Assembly (NCBI GenBank): GCA_036337295.1
Contig: JAYZEN010000007.1
Span: 62,001-126,000 of the forward strand
DNA length: 64,000 bases
Direction: 5' to 3'
Origin: Ketobacter sp036337295
GTDB taxonomy: Bacteria > Pseudomonadota > Gammaproteobacteria > Pseudomonadales > Ketobacteraceae
Part shown: positions 8,712-17,305 of the stretch, one piece after another
Position numbering within the stretch: the first letter of the stretch is position 1
Layout: each line of letters opens with the position of its first letter
Notes under the pieces: generated by a model
Databases searched by the model: none
What the model was told of the DNA's origin: nothing
What the model saw: only the letters and a program-made list of their open reading frames with translations
Program-made: the position numbers and the translations under genes

Positions 8712-11132
8712 TTACATGGCTGCCCGGGTTTGGCTGGGGCGGTTGGCCCAATACATCACTTTGCGATTCAGGATCTGGGCATCAATGGGTTTGCACAGGT
8801 AGTCGTTCATGCCCGCCTGAATGCACAGGTGGCGGTCTTCAGACATGGCGTTGGCGGTCACCGCGATGATGGGAATGTTGCGATAGTCCGCATCGGAGTT
8901 GCGAATGCGGCGGGTGGTTTCAAAGCCATCCATGATCGGCATCTGGCAATCCATTAACACCAGATTGATTCTGTGACGCTCCAGTTTTTCCAGGGCTTCG
9001 GCGCCATTGCTGGCACTGACCACCTCATAGCCGTATTTTTTCAGCAGGCCTTTCACCACCAGCTGGTTCACCGGGTTGTCCTCAACCACCAACACAGTGA
9101 GGGTTTTCAGCTGGGGCTGACGGGCTTTGAAGTGTTCGTTGTAGCGCTCGGTGAGTTCGTTGGTCTGGTAGTGGCAGGGGAGGGAAATGGTAAAGGTGGA
9201 ACCAATCCCCGGTTGGGACACAAAGCTTATGCTGCCCCCCATTTTATCCAACAGGGATTTCACCACACTCAAGCCAATGCCCAAGCCTCCGTAGCCGCGC
9301 TTGATGTTGCCATCACCGCGCCGAAAGGTCTCAAAAAGCTGTTCCTGCTTGTCTGCTTCAACCCCAATGCCGGTATCCGAAACACGGACTTCCAGTTGCA
9401 ACAGCCGGCTCTCAGGTTGTATGGCACTGCTGCTCAGCTGCACGTCGATCTGGCCTTCATGGGTAAATTTGACCGCGTTATCCAGCAGGTTGTTCAATAC
9501 CTGGCACAAACGCTCTGGATCGCCAAACAAAATCAGCGGGGTGTTTTCATCGATACTGACCGAAAGCTGAATGCCCTTTTTCTTACAGCTGTCGATAAAA
9601 AGTTTGTGCGAACGATCCACCAGTTCGTGAATCTTCAGCGGCTCGTTCTGAATGCTGAGTTTGCCTGACTGCAACTCGGTATAGGCCAGCAGGCTGTCCA
9701 CCATCATCATCATCTGGCGAGCCGAACGATCGGCGAAATTCAGGTAGGGATTGGAGGACTCCGCATGCCCCCCGTGCTGCAAATGTTGTAGGCAGCCGAG
9801 GACACCGTTCATGGGGGTGCGCAGTTCGTGGCTGATGGTGGCCAGGAAATCATCCTTCAGCAGGTTGGTTTGTCTCAGGTAGTCGTTCATTTCCTCCAGG
9901 TAATGTTTGGCTTCCCGTTCGCTCTTGGCCTTCTCCTTGTTGATCTGGTTCAGACGCTCTGCCAACGCAAACGACAGCACAACAATCTCCACGGTGGAGC
10001 CGATCATGAACGAATTGGTGGTGAGGAAATTGGCGGGCAACCACCCCATCGAGGCGAAAGCGAGGGCAACACCTCCACCCAACAGGGTGAAGTACGCCAG
10101 CAGGAACAGTTTGGCCGTGGAGTTGCCCTTCAGGCTTTCCTGCACTGATGTGACCAACATTATGGCTGACACAAACAGCGCCAGCGCAATCACCGTGCGG
10201 ATCACCACCTCATAGGGCAACACCAGGCTGACAAGAGCTGAGGCCGCTTCCAACACCAACAACATACAGCACATGTAGTACATCAGTTGGGAATTGCGCT
10301 GCAGGTCCATGACCCGAATACCGAATGCCACGATGAACAACCCTACGGCACTGACGGAAAACGGCAGCATGAATTCATTGATGCGGGGGTGTTCCGGCCA
10401 GATGTACTCAAACCCGTATCCGGTCATACAGAGTTGGAAGGTGCCCAGAGAAAAGATGTAGGCGATGTAGTAGAAATAGGAGATATCCCGCACCGTTGCC
10501 AGCAGACAGAAATTGTAGAAAAACATCAGAAACAATATGCCGAAGTACGTACCTTCGGTGAGCAGGCGTGGCCGTTGTTGATTATAAAAGGCTGAGGGTT
10601 CCCATATGCGGATGGGCATGCGCAATGAACTGGTGCTTTTGACCCGAATGTAAATGTCCAAAGGCTCTGCGGCCTGAAAATCAACAGGAAAGATGAACCA
10701 GGTGTGGTCCATGGGGCGGGTATCAAAATGGCGGGCGTCGCCGGTCAGCCATTGCTGCACCAGCTTGCCATCGCGCACAACGTAAAACTCTACTTCATCC
10801 AGCAGTGAATATTCCAATGCAAAGAAACGGGTGGACTGGGGGGCATCGCTATTAAGATGAAAGCGTCCGTGGAGCCAGAACGCGGAACTGGAGTAACCTT
10901 TATTCAGTGCTTCATCCGTACCGGGAGTGAACAGGTCGTCATAGGTCTGTTCCAACAGGCCATCGATGGTCAGGCTGGAAGAAGCGTCTTCCAGGTGGGA
11001 AAAATAACGATCACCGTGATCGGCGAAAGCTAAATCCTCCAGGTTGACCGACGGCGAGGCATGACTGACCGAAACCAGCAGAATAGTCAGTAGAAAACTA
11101 AGTGATTTCAGAAAAATACCTGTGCCCAACAT
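8712..11132 (-). CDS. 7TMR-DISM hybrid sensor histidine kinase/response regulator
   Basis: This 806-aa membrane sensor has a signal peptide (residues 1-25) and a periplasmic 7TMR-DISM extracellular domain. Seven transmembrane helices follow (about residues 190-390), with the typical GTYFGILFLMFFYNFCL motif at the first. A short coiled coil leads to a HisKA domain with His435 in ISHELRTPMNG. The ATPase domain has N and G boxes (NNLLDNAVKF; DTGIGV), and the receiver has Asp728 in LVLMDCQMPIMDG. Presumably it autophosphorylates and passes phosphate to its receiver, but no HPt domain or partner regulator is adjacent. The extracellular ligand is unknown; carbohydrate-like ligands have been suggested for the domain family. 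Confidence 0.93.
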   Translation of the reverse strand: MLGTGIFLKSLSFLLTILLVSVSHASPSVNLEDLAFADHGDRYFSHLEDASSSLTIDGLLEQTYDDLFTPGTDEALNKGYSSSAFWLHGRFHLNSDAPQSTRFFALEYSLLDEVEFYVVRDGKLVQQWLTGDARHFDTRPMDHTWFIFPVDFQAAEPLDIYIRVKSTSSLRMPIRIWEPSAFYNQQRPRLLTEGTYFGILFLMFFYNFCLLATVRDISYFYYIAYIFSLGTFQLCMTGYGFEYIWPEHPRINEFMLPFSVSAVGLFIVAFGIRVMDLQRNSQLMYYMCCMLLVLEAASALVSLVLPYEVVIRTVIALALFVSAIMLVTSVQESLKGNSTAKLFLLAYFTLLGGGVALAFASMGWLPANFLTTNSFMIGSTVEIVVLSFALAERLNQINKEKAKSEREAKHYLEEMNDYLRQTNLLKDDFLATISHELRTPMNGVLGCLQHLQHGGHAESSNPYLNFADRSARQMMMMVDSLLAYTELQSGKLSIQNEPLKIHELVDRSHKLFIDSCKKKGIQLSVSIDENTPLILFGDPERLCQVLNNLLDNAVKFTHEGQIDVQLSSSAIQPESRLLQLEVRVSDTGIGVEADKQEQLFETFRRGDGNIKRGYGGLGIGLSVVKSLLDKMGGSISFVSQPGIGSTFTISLPCHYQTNELTERYNEHFKARQPQLKTLTVLVVEDNPVNQLVVKGLLKKYGYEVVSASNGAEALEKLERHRINLVLMDCQMPIMDGFETTRRIRNSDADYRNIPIIAVTANAMSEDRHLCIQAGMNDYLCKPIDAQILNRKVMYWANRPSQTRAAM

Positions 11133-11218
11133 TCGCCCCGAAAACCCAGTACAGCTTCTTTAATGAGTGTAGCAGCGGCCTGCAGGGGTGGCCGCCGATG
11201 GGGGCAAAAAATTCGCGC

Positions 11219-11764
11219 TCAGGGTTTACGGTAGGGGGGCACCAGATCTTCGCTGCGCACGGGATAAACGTCGCTTTTGCGATCTTCAAAATAGTGCCTG
11301 AGTGTGCGCTGAATGGTGGGAAACGCCAGCTCCTGCCAGGGAATTTCATGTTCTTCAAAGAGTTGGGTTTCCAGACTTTCCACCCCAACGCCATATTGGC
11401 CGTCAATGACCTCGGCCCGGTAGAACAGATAGACCTGACTGATGTGGGGTAAATTGAATACGGTGTACAGGCCGTGGATGTTCACTCTGGCCTCGGCTTC
11501 TTCGATGGTTTCCCGGGCCGCAGCTTGCGCGCTGGTTTCGCCGTTTTCCATGAACCCGGCCGGCAGGGTCCAGTAGCCTTTGCGTGGTTCTATAGCGCGG
11601 CGGCACAGTAGCACCTTGCCGTCATAGGTGGGCAGAGTGCCGGCAATAATGCGGGGGTTGATGTAGTGGATGACGCCACACTCGTTACACACGTGACGTT
11701 CCCGGTTGTCACCTTCCGGGATGGTAAAGGACACTTCGGACCCGCACTCACTACAATATTTCAT
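11219..11764 (-). CDS. Nudix hydrolase with N-terminal zinc ribbon
   Basis: This 181-aa protein has a zinc ribbon (CSECG at residues 4-8, then CNECG near residue 27) followed by a Nudix domain. The Nudix box GFMENGE...RETIEEAEA keeps the metal-binding Glu residues, but the usual Gly near the end of the box is replaced by Glu. Nudix enzymes hydrolyse nucleoside diphosphates linked to other groups. The zinc-ribbon subgroup is often annotated as NADH or ADP-ribose pyrophosphatase-like, but the substrate here is undetermined. It lies between a DUF3135 gene and the DISM kinase gene on the same strand. Confidence 0.88.
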   Translation of the reverse strand: MKYCSECGSEVSFTIPEGDNRERHVCNECGVIHYINPRIIAGTLPTYDGKVLLCRRAIEPRKGYWTLPAGFMENGETSAQAAARETIEEAEARVNIHGLYTVFNLPHISQVYLFYRAEVIDGQYGVGVESLETQLFEEHEIPWQELAFPTIQRTLRHYFEDRKSDVYPVRSEDLVPPYRKP

Positions 11765-11844
11765 CTTTTACACTGACCACCCATTGAACACGGTGGCCAG
11801 TATAAAGCTTCTGTCAGCGGAATCCCAATGGATAACGGTGGTGA

Positions 11845-12189
11845 TCAGGCCCGGCGAAACGGTAAGACCTTGCCTTCCTCCACATCCCGGGAAGGGGTGT
11901 TCAGATACCCCGGGGCAGCATTCCCTGCGGCTTCATTCAAGGTCTGGCGCAAGCGATCAAAGGAGTCGTGCATCATGCCGGAAATGGCGATGCAGGCCGC
12001 CATGGGGCTCTTGGCGCGACGCCGTTCCATGTCCACACGGAACTGCAGGCCGCGCAGCTTGCGACGGTATTTTTCGGGTGCTTCCTGAATCACTCGGTCG
12101 CACAGTTCAACTCGCAATCGTTCCAAAGCTTCTGGATCACGCTGTGCCATTTCCCTAAGCTTGTCGAACTCCGGTAAATCGTAGCTCAT
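11845..12189 (-). CDS. DUF3135 domain-containing protein
   Basis: This 114-aa soluble, Arg-rich and mostly helical protein has the DUF3135 core: FDKLREMAQRDPEALERLR, then LRGLQFRVDMERRRAKSPM and ACIAISGMMHDSF. The family is found mainly in gammaproteobacteria and its function is unknown. There is no signal peptide or transmembrane segment. It is the first gene of a minus-strand group with the Nudix and sensor-kinase genes and faces a long, gene-free spacer that holds its presumed promoter. Confidence 0.82.
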   Translation of the reverse strand: MSYDLPEFDKLREMAQRDPEALERLRVELCDRVIQEAPEKYRRKLRGLQFRVDMERRRAKSPMAACIAISGMMHDSFDRLRQTLNEAAGNAAPGYLNTPSRDVEEGKVLPFRRA

Positions 12190-12718
12190 GGGTCGTACCT
12201 CTTTCAGCTAACCAATCACGCCTGGGTGTATTGGCTTCCTGCCCCCAATGTGAAAATTGTAAGAATGAGTGGGATGCCCAATAACTAATTAAGTTATAAA
12301 AATTTGCAATCCCTGAATCCTATACTACCCTTATCCGCCCGCTTGTATAGGCTTGAACTTTCCCCCCAACTCTGCCCGGCAGGCTGTTATTAACAGAATC
12401 TGTTTATAACCTTGGCAACTAAGGCTGAAAAATCAGCCAGTTAAACTCACCCTGGATGCTTTGTTTCAGTGCGTAGTGATTTTGTGATGGTATAGATTAT
12501 TTCGTTCTCAAATGGGCGGGTTTGCCACTTGAAACCGTTCACATTTCCCGGCATGTTGGAATAATTGTTGATCAATTTCAGATACCTGCGGATGCCATAC
12601 AGGTGCATGGGTCGACTGATGGGTCACCTGGCAGGTTTGCGCCCGACAAGTCAGGTCAGATGAAGTAAGCCAGGTCAGCTTGAATAAGTCAGGTCAGTTT
12701 CAGTAAAAAGGAGTCCCG
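12190..12718. other. 529-bp divergent spacer without a gene
   Basis: No credible ORF, tRNA or terminator-ended small RNA is visible. Elements seen are an AT-rich inverted repeat, ataact/agttat (12281-12297); a hairpin, ggctga-aaaa-tcagcc (12423-12438); a TTGATCAA palindrome (12568-12575); and a three-copy 19-bp tandem repeat next to the downstream gene. The spacer separates divergent genes, so promoters and operators are expected. Confidence 0.5.
12648..12704. repeat. Three-copy 19-bp tandem repeat
   Basis: Copies begin at 12648, 12667 and 12686, each with the core aagtcaggtcag (the second has aagccaggtcag) followed by a diverged seven-base tail. The array ends two bases before the AAGGAG Shine-Dalgarno of the CoA pyrophosphatase gene, so it sits in the 5' leader or promoter. 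Confidence 0.9.
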
Positions 12719-13327
12719 ATGGACTGGTTGTCCCGCATTCGCAGTCAGGCGCCGTTGCATCACCCCGGAGAGCGAGCATTGTCCGAGGCCGAAGCGGCGG
12801 TGTTGATTGCCATCACCGACCACAGCAACGCGCCGGAGGTGGTGCTGACCCGGCGTGCCGATCACCTGAGCAGCCATGCTGGCGAGGTGGCGTTTCCCGG
12901 CGGCAAGTGTGATCCCGAAGACGAGTCCGTGTTTGCCACGGCACTCAGGGAGAGCTACGAAGAGGTGCAGCTGCCGCCGGACCAGGTGGAATTGGTGGGC
13001 CCCATGCCGTTTTCCGTATCCAAAATGGGACTGAAAGTTGTGCCCGTAATCGGTATCATTCCGCACCAGTTGGAGCTGGTGGCCAGTGAAGATGAAATCG
13101 ACAGCATTTTTCGGGTGCCGCTACAGTATTTTCTGGAAACCCCGCCACCGGACTTCACCGAAAAAGAATATCAGGGCGTGCGCTACCGCATCCCCTGTTA
13201 CAACTACGACGGCTACGTGATCTGGGGGCTGACCGCCTACTTCATCACGGATTGTTTCAACCGGATCTTTGATACCGGGTTCGAATTGAGAATGCCGCAG
13301 CTACAAACACCAAGTGCAACACAATGA
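12719..13327 (+). CDS. CoA pyrophosphatase (Nudix, NudL/YeaB-like)
   Basis: This 202-aa Nudix enzyme is of the kind that cleaves coenzyme A or acyl-CoA to phosphopantetheine and 3',5'-ADP. The CoA-specific UPF0035 signature VVLTRRADHLSSHAGEVAFP precedes the Nudix box GGKCDPEDESVFATALRESY with EE following. The ATG has an ideal AAGGAG seven bases upstream. It starts a close plus-strand run with the carbonic anhydrase-like gene, DUF1289 and purT (gaps of 9, overlap and 9 bp), suggesting an operon. Confidence 0.9.
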   Translation: MDWLSRIRSQAPLHHPGERALSEAEAAVLIAITDHSNAPEVVLTRRADHLSSHAGEVAFPGGKCDPEDESVFATALRESYEEVQLPPDQVELVGPMPFSVSKMGLKVVPVIGIIPHQLELVASEDEIDSIFRVPLQYFLETPPPDFTEKEYQGVRYRIPCYNYDGYVIWGLTAYFITDCFNRIFDTGFELRMPQLQTPSATQ

Positions 13328-13336
13328 GGGGCGCGC

Positions 13337-13870
13337 ATGATTTATCGTCTGGGTGACAAACAGGTGGAAATTCGGGGCGAGGACTACTTTGTCGCCCACA
13401 ATGCCACGGTGATTGGCTCCGTGATTCTGGAAAACAACGCCAGTGTCTGGTTCAACTGTGTGGTGCGGGGGGATAACGACCCCATCACCATTGGTGCCGG
13501 TACCAACATCCAGGACGGATCAGTACTGCACACCGATGCCGGGGTGCCGTTGACCATCGGCAGCAATGTGACCGTGGGCCACAAGGTCATGCTGCACGGT
13601 TGCGAAATCGGCGACAACACCTTGATCGGCATTAATGCGGTGGTGTTGAACAACGCCAGGATCGGTAAAAACTGCATTATTGGCGCCAATGCCCTGGTGC
13701 CTGAAGGCAAGGTGATCCCCGATAACAGCATGGTGCTGGGTTCCCCGGGCAAGGTAGTGAAAGAGCTGACGGAAAAGCATGAAATGATCATCCGCATGAG
13801 CGCTCTGCACTACGTGGAAAATTTCAAACGGTACAAACGGGACTTTCAGGTTGATGAGCGATTCCAGTAG
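13337..13870 (+). CDS. Gamma-carbonic anhydrase-like hexapeptide protein (YrdA family)
   Basis: This 177-aa left-handed beta-helix protein has repeated hexapeptides from about residue 20 to 130. The trimer-type metal ligands of gamma-carbonic anhydrases are visible: HTDAG, then VTVGHKVMLHGCEIG. Related proteins (YrdA, PaaY, CaiE-like) bind zinc, but many show weak or no carbonic anhydrase activity, so catalysis is not assured. The last 17 bp overlap the DUF1289 start. Confidence 0.9.
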   Translation: MIYRLGDKQVEIRGEDYFVAHNATVIGSVILENNASVWFNCVVRGDNDPITIGAGTNIQDGSVLHTDAGVPLTIGSNVTVGHKVMLHGCEIGDNTLIGINAVVLNNARIGKNCIIGANALVPEGKVIPDNSMVLGSPGKVVKELTEKHEMIIRMSALHYVENFKRYKRDFQVDERFQ

Positions 13871-14054
13871 TAAAGTGAAACCCGACATTGTGATGTCTCC
13901 CTGCGTGGGGGTCTGCGCCCTGGACGATGACGACGTCTGCATTGGCTGCCTGCGCTCCGGCCAGGAGATCACCCAGTGGGGCTATGTGGATAACGACGGC
14001 AAGCGGGCCATTCTGCGTAATGTGGAAGCGCGCCTGCGCCAGAGCAAATTTTAA
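13854..14054 (+). CDS. DUF1289 family small cysteine-rich protein
   Basis: This 66-aa protein has the DUF1289 pattern SPCVGVCALDDDDVCIGCLR followed by EITQWGYV. Its four Cys residues are probably metal-binding, as inferred from their spacing. The preceding TTG codon at 13851 is in frame, but ATG at 13854 is the more likely start. It overlaps the carbonic anhydrase-like gene and is followed nine bases later by purT. The family's function is unknown. Confidence 0.85.
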   Translation: MSDSSSKVKPDIVMSPCVGVCALDDDDVCIGCLRSGQEITQWGYVDNDGKRAILRNVEARLRQSKF

Positions 14055-14063
14055 GGAACCCCT

Positions 14064-15245
14064 ATGACGACCATTGGTACGCCTTTATCGGACAGCGCCA
14101 CCCGGGTGTTGATGTGTGGCTGTGGCGAGCTCGGCAAAGAGGTGGTGATTGAGCTGCAGCGCCTGGGGTGCGAAGTCATCGCCGTAGATCGCTATCCCAA
14201 TGCCCCCGCCATGCAGGTGGCCCACCGCAGTCATGTGATCTCCATGCTGGACGGGGCGGCCTTGCGGGCGGTCATCGAGCAGGAAAAGCCCCACTACATA
14301 GTGCCGGAGATCGAAGCCATCGCCACCGCCACGTTGGTGGAGTTGGAGCAGGAAGGCTTTACGGTGGTCCCCACCGCCCGCGCGGCGCAGTTGACCATGA
14401 ACCGGGAAGGCATCCGCCGCCTGGCTGCCGAAGAGCTGGGCCTGAAAACCTCGCCTTATCGTTTCGCTGCCAGTAAAGACGAGTATCTGGCCGCCATCGA
14501 CAGCATCGGGCTGCCCTGTGTGGTGAAGCCCATCATGAGTTCCTCCGGTAAAGGCCAGAGCACGGTCAAATCCGACGCGGATGTGGAAGCCGCCTGGACT
14601 TACGCTCAGGAGGGCGGCCGTGCCGGCGCCGGCAAGGTGATCGTGGAAGGCTTTGTGGATTTTGATTTCGAAATCACGCTGCTGACGGTGCGTCACGAAG
14701 GGGGCACCACATTCTGCGAGCCCATCGGGCATCGTCAGCAGGACGGTGACTATCGGGAATCCTGGCAACCACAGCCCATGAGCGAGTCGGCGTTGCAGAA
14801 AGCGCAGCAGGTGGGGGCGGCCATTACCGAAGCCCTCGGTGGGCGCGGCCTGTTTGGGGTGGAGCTGTTTGTGAAAGGGGATGAGGTGATCTTCAGTGAG
14901 GTCTCTCCCCGCCCACACGACACCGGTTTGGTGACCCTTATTTCCCAGGATCTGTCTGAATTTGCGTTGCACGCCCGTGCCATCCTGGGCCTGCCTGTCC
15001 CGGTGATTCGTCAGTTCGGCCCGGCCGCCTCGGCGGTGATTCTGAAGCAGGGCAAGTCCACCAGCATGCGTTATGGTAACCTGGCTGCGGCCCTGCGCCA
15101 GCCGGATACCCAGTTGCGCCTGTTCGGCAAGCCCGAGATTAACGGTAGCCGCCGACTGGGTGTGGCGTTGGCACTGGCAGAGGATGTACAGTCTGCTGTG
15201 ACCAAAGCCTGCCAGGCGGCAGACGCAGTGGATGTGAGCTTTTAG
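14064..15245 (+). CDS. purT: Formate-dependent phosphoribosylglycinamide formyltransferase
   Basis: PurT is an ATP-grasp enzyme that formylates GAR using free formate and ATP, the folate-independent route for the third purine step. The 393-aa length and motifs match: GCGELGKEVVIELQRLG at the N-terminus, the ATP-grasp segment PCVVKPIMSSSGKGQS and the metal-binding EVSPRPHDTG. The ATG has AAGGAA upstream. It is a second purine gene in the window beside purL, though the two are unlinked. Confidence 0.96.
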   Translation: MTTIGTPLSDSATRVLMCGCGELGKEVVIELQRLGCEVIAVDRYPNAPAMQVAHRSHVISMLDGAALRAVIEQEKPHYIVPEIEAIATATLVELEQEGFTVVPTARAAQLTMNREGIRRLAAEELGLKTSPYRFAASKDEYLAAIDSIGLPCVVKPIMSSSGKGQSTVKSDADVEAAWTYAQEGGRAGAGKVIVEGFVDFDFEITLLTVRHEGGTTFCEPIGHRQQDGDYRESWQPQPMSESALQKAQQVGAAITEALGGRGLFGVELFVKGDEVIFSEVSPRPHDTGLVTLISQDLSEFALHARAILGLPVPVIRQFGPAASAVILKQGKSTSMRYGNLAAALRQPDTQLRLFGKPEINGSRRLGVALALAEDVQSAVTKACQAADAVDVSF

Positions 15246-15290
15246 CGCGCCCCAACAACGGTTTCAGCACAGTCCTCTTCGGGAGAAGAT

Positions 15291-16277
15291 ATGCATCCTC
15301 CTACTGATCCTCCAATGAAAATCGGTGTGGCGCTGGGCAGTGGTTCGGCCCGGGGTTGGGCCCATATCGGCGTGCTCAAACAGCTGCATACCATGGGCAT
15401 TGAACCCCATGTGGTGGTGGGAACCAGTATCGGTGCCTTGGTGGGAGGCTGTTACGCTGCGGGCAAGCTGCAAGCGTTGGAAGACTGGGTGGTGAGCCTG
15501 GGCTGGCGGGACGTGGTGAGCCTGCTGGACGTCAAGCTCAGCGGCGGCCTGATCGAGGGGCGCAAGGTGTTCCAGTTCTTTGATGAGCACATGCCGGACC
15601 TGAAGTTTGAGCAGTTGCAGAAAACCTTTGCCGCGGTTGCCACGGATCTGGAAACCGGGCGAGAGATCTGGCTGCAACATGGCCATCTGGCGGAAGCCAT
15701 TCGATCATCCATCTCCCTGCCGGGATTATTTACCCCCTACAAGGCCCAGAACGGCCGCTTTCTGGTGGATGGTGGTCTGGTCAATCCGGTGCCGGTGTCG
15801 CTGTGCCGGGCCATGGGGGCGGACCTGGTGATCGCGGTCAACCTGAATGCGGAAATCGTGGGCAAGCACCTGCGTAATTCCCGCCGTCCCAGCGACGAGT
15901 TTGTGGAGCAGGCCCAGGATCCCGGTGCAGAGGAAAGCACCGAGCAAAAACAGATCCGCCGGGCGGAGTCCGACTTCTTCCAGAAAGTCTCGCAACTGTT
16001 CAGCGATGGTCAGCGGGATACCTCAGCCAATACCGAATCCGCCCCAGGGGTGATGGAGGTGGTGGCCACGTCCCTGAACATCATGCAGGACCGAATCACC
16101 CGCAGCCGGATGGCCGGCGACCCGGCGGACCTGGTGATCACGCCGCGGCTGGCTCATATCGGATTGATGGAATTCTACCGGGCGGAGGAAGCCATCAAAG
16201 AGGGGGAGAACACCGTCCGCCTGGCAGAGCGTCAGCTGCAGAATCTCCTGGGTGAGGAGCTTCATGAAGCGCAATGA
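15291..16277 (+). CDS. rssA: RssA-like patatin family phospholipase
   Basis: This 328-aa protein has a patatin catalytic dyad: an oxyanion loop GSGSARG (residues 16-22), the nucleophile Ser46 in GTSIG and Asp160 in DGG. Sequence and layout closely follow E. coli RssA (YchK), including GWAHIGVL and the ALEDWV segment. A C-terminal extension of about 100 residues is rich in charged residues. Family members are thought to hydrolyse acyl lipids; the physiological substrate of RssA is unknown. ATG at 15291 has GGGAGAAG upstream. Confidence 0.85.
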   Translation: MHPPTDPPMKIGVALGSGSARGWAHIGVLKQLHTMGIEPHVVVGTSIGALVGGCYAAGKLQALEDWVVSLGWRDVVSLLDVKLSGGLIEGRKVFQFFDEHMPDLKFEQLQKTFAAVATDLETGREIWLQHGHLAEAIRSSISLPGLFTPYKAQNGRFLVDGGLVNPVPVSLCRAMGADLVIAVNLNAEIVGKHLRNSRRPSDEFVEQAQDPGAEESTEQKQIRRAESDFFQKVSQLFSDGQRDTSANTESAPGVMEVVATSLNIMQDRITRSRMAGDPADLVITPRLAHIGLMEFYRAEEAIKEGENTVRLAERQLQNLLGEELHEAQ

Positions 16278-16352
16278 GACCTGCTTCCCTTTTTTAGTGG
16301 GCCTGTTAAACATTTTATCGGGCCTGGCAGGCAGAGCCTGTCCCTGACCGGC

Positions 16353-16380
16353 TTTGCAATCCGGGCAGTCAATCTATACT
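16353..16380 (+). promoter_or_regulatory. Sigma-70-like promoter of the FHA gene
   Basis: TTTGCA (16353-16358) and TATACT (16375-16380) are separated by 16 bp, about 65 bp upstream of the ATG. It was recognised by eye only. Confidence 0.5.
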
Positions 16381-16444
16381 GTTGTTATTATTCATGGAAT
16401 TACCCTTTCTTTAGTCAGCCGGTAACAGGGGAGCCGCAGAGGTT

Positions 16445-17305
16445 ATGTTAAAGCTGCAATTCAAGGATCAGCGTCAGCCACCGGTTTGGCTGGTGGAATC
16501 TGTGACCACCATCGGCTCAGACCCCAAAAATCACATTGTCATCAAAGAAGAGGGTGTTGAACCCCAACACGCCGAAATCCGCAAGGATGGCGACGCGCTC
16601 TACCTCTCGGACCTGGGCAGCTTCCGTGGCACCAGCGTCAACGGCAGTAAGATCAAGGCGAATTTTCAGCTACGTTCCGGGGATGCCATCCAGGTGGCCA
16701 GCGTGGAGTTGATGATTCTGGACCCGCAGCGCGGTGCCGCGGATAAAAAAGAGGCGGCGGTGAGCCCCCGCAGCGAGTGGACCATCATGGCGTTGTCCGG
16801 CCCGTTGAAAGGCAAGAGCATACCCATTCACGGTTCCATGGTGTTCGGTCGTGCCACCACTTGCGATATTCAGATCAGTGATGCCCACATGTCCCGTCGC
16901 CATGCCGAGATCAATCTCAAGCAGGGCGTGTTACGCCTGGTGGACCTGCAGTCCTCCAATGGCACCTGTGTCAATGGCAAAACCATTGGCGAACAGGTGC
17001 TGAAGCCGGGGGACAAGATCAGCTTTGATCATCTTACCTTTCTGGTGGCCGGCCCCTTGGGCGCCGGTGCGGCGGTACCGGAAGAGGAAGACGATGATGA
17101 GGCCACCGTATTCCGTGCAGCCCCGATTCCCCGGGCGCCAACGCCTCCCAAACCGGCCGCCACCAGTCTGCCCAAGACCAACGCCAAGGTGGAGCAGGCG
17201 GTGTCCGCTCCGCCCCCCAAGAGCAATATCGGGATGATCATCGGCGGTATTGTGCTGGTGCTGGCCATCGCCGGCGGCGGCGTGTTTATGTTGCTGCAGG
17301 GGTAG
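16445..17305 (+). CDS. Double-FHA domain protein with C-terminal membrane anchor
   Basis: This 286-aa protein has two forkhead-associated domains. The first spans about residues 20-95 (GSDPKNHIV, HAEIRKDG, SFRGTSVNGSKI). The second spans about 115-200 (FGRATTCDIQIS, MSRRHAEIN, SSNGTCVNG). A Pro/Ala-rich linker follows, with one C-terminal transmembrane helix (about 258-280) after it. FHA domains bind phosphothreonine peptides, so it probably docks phosphoproteins at the inner face of the membrane. No Ser/Thr kinase gene is in the window, so its partner is elsewhere. Its end overlaps the convergent corB-like gene by 20 bp. Confidence 0.88.
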   Translation: MLKLQFKDQRQPPVWLVESVTTIGSDPKNHIVIKEEGVEPQHAEIRKDGDALYLSDLGSFRGTSVNGSKIKANFQLRSGDAIQVASVELMILDPQRGAADKKEAAVSPRSEWTIMALSGPLKGKSIPIHGSMVFGRATTCDIQISDAHMSRRHAEINLKQGVLRLVDLQSSNGTCVNGKTIGEQVLKPGDKISFDHLTFLVAGPLGAGAAVPEEEDDDEATVFRAAPIPRAPTPPKPAATSLPKTNAKVEQAVSAPPPKSNIGMIIGGIVLVLAIAGGGVFMLLQG

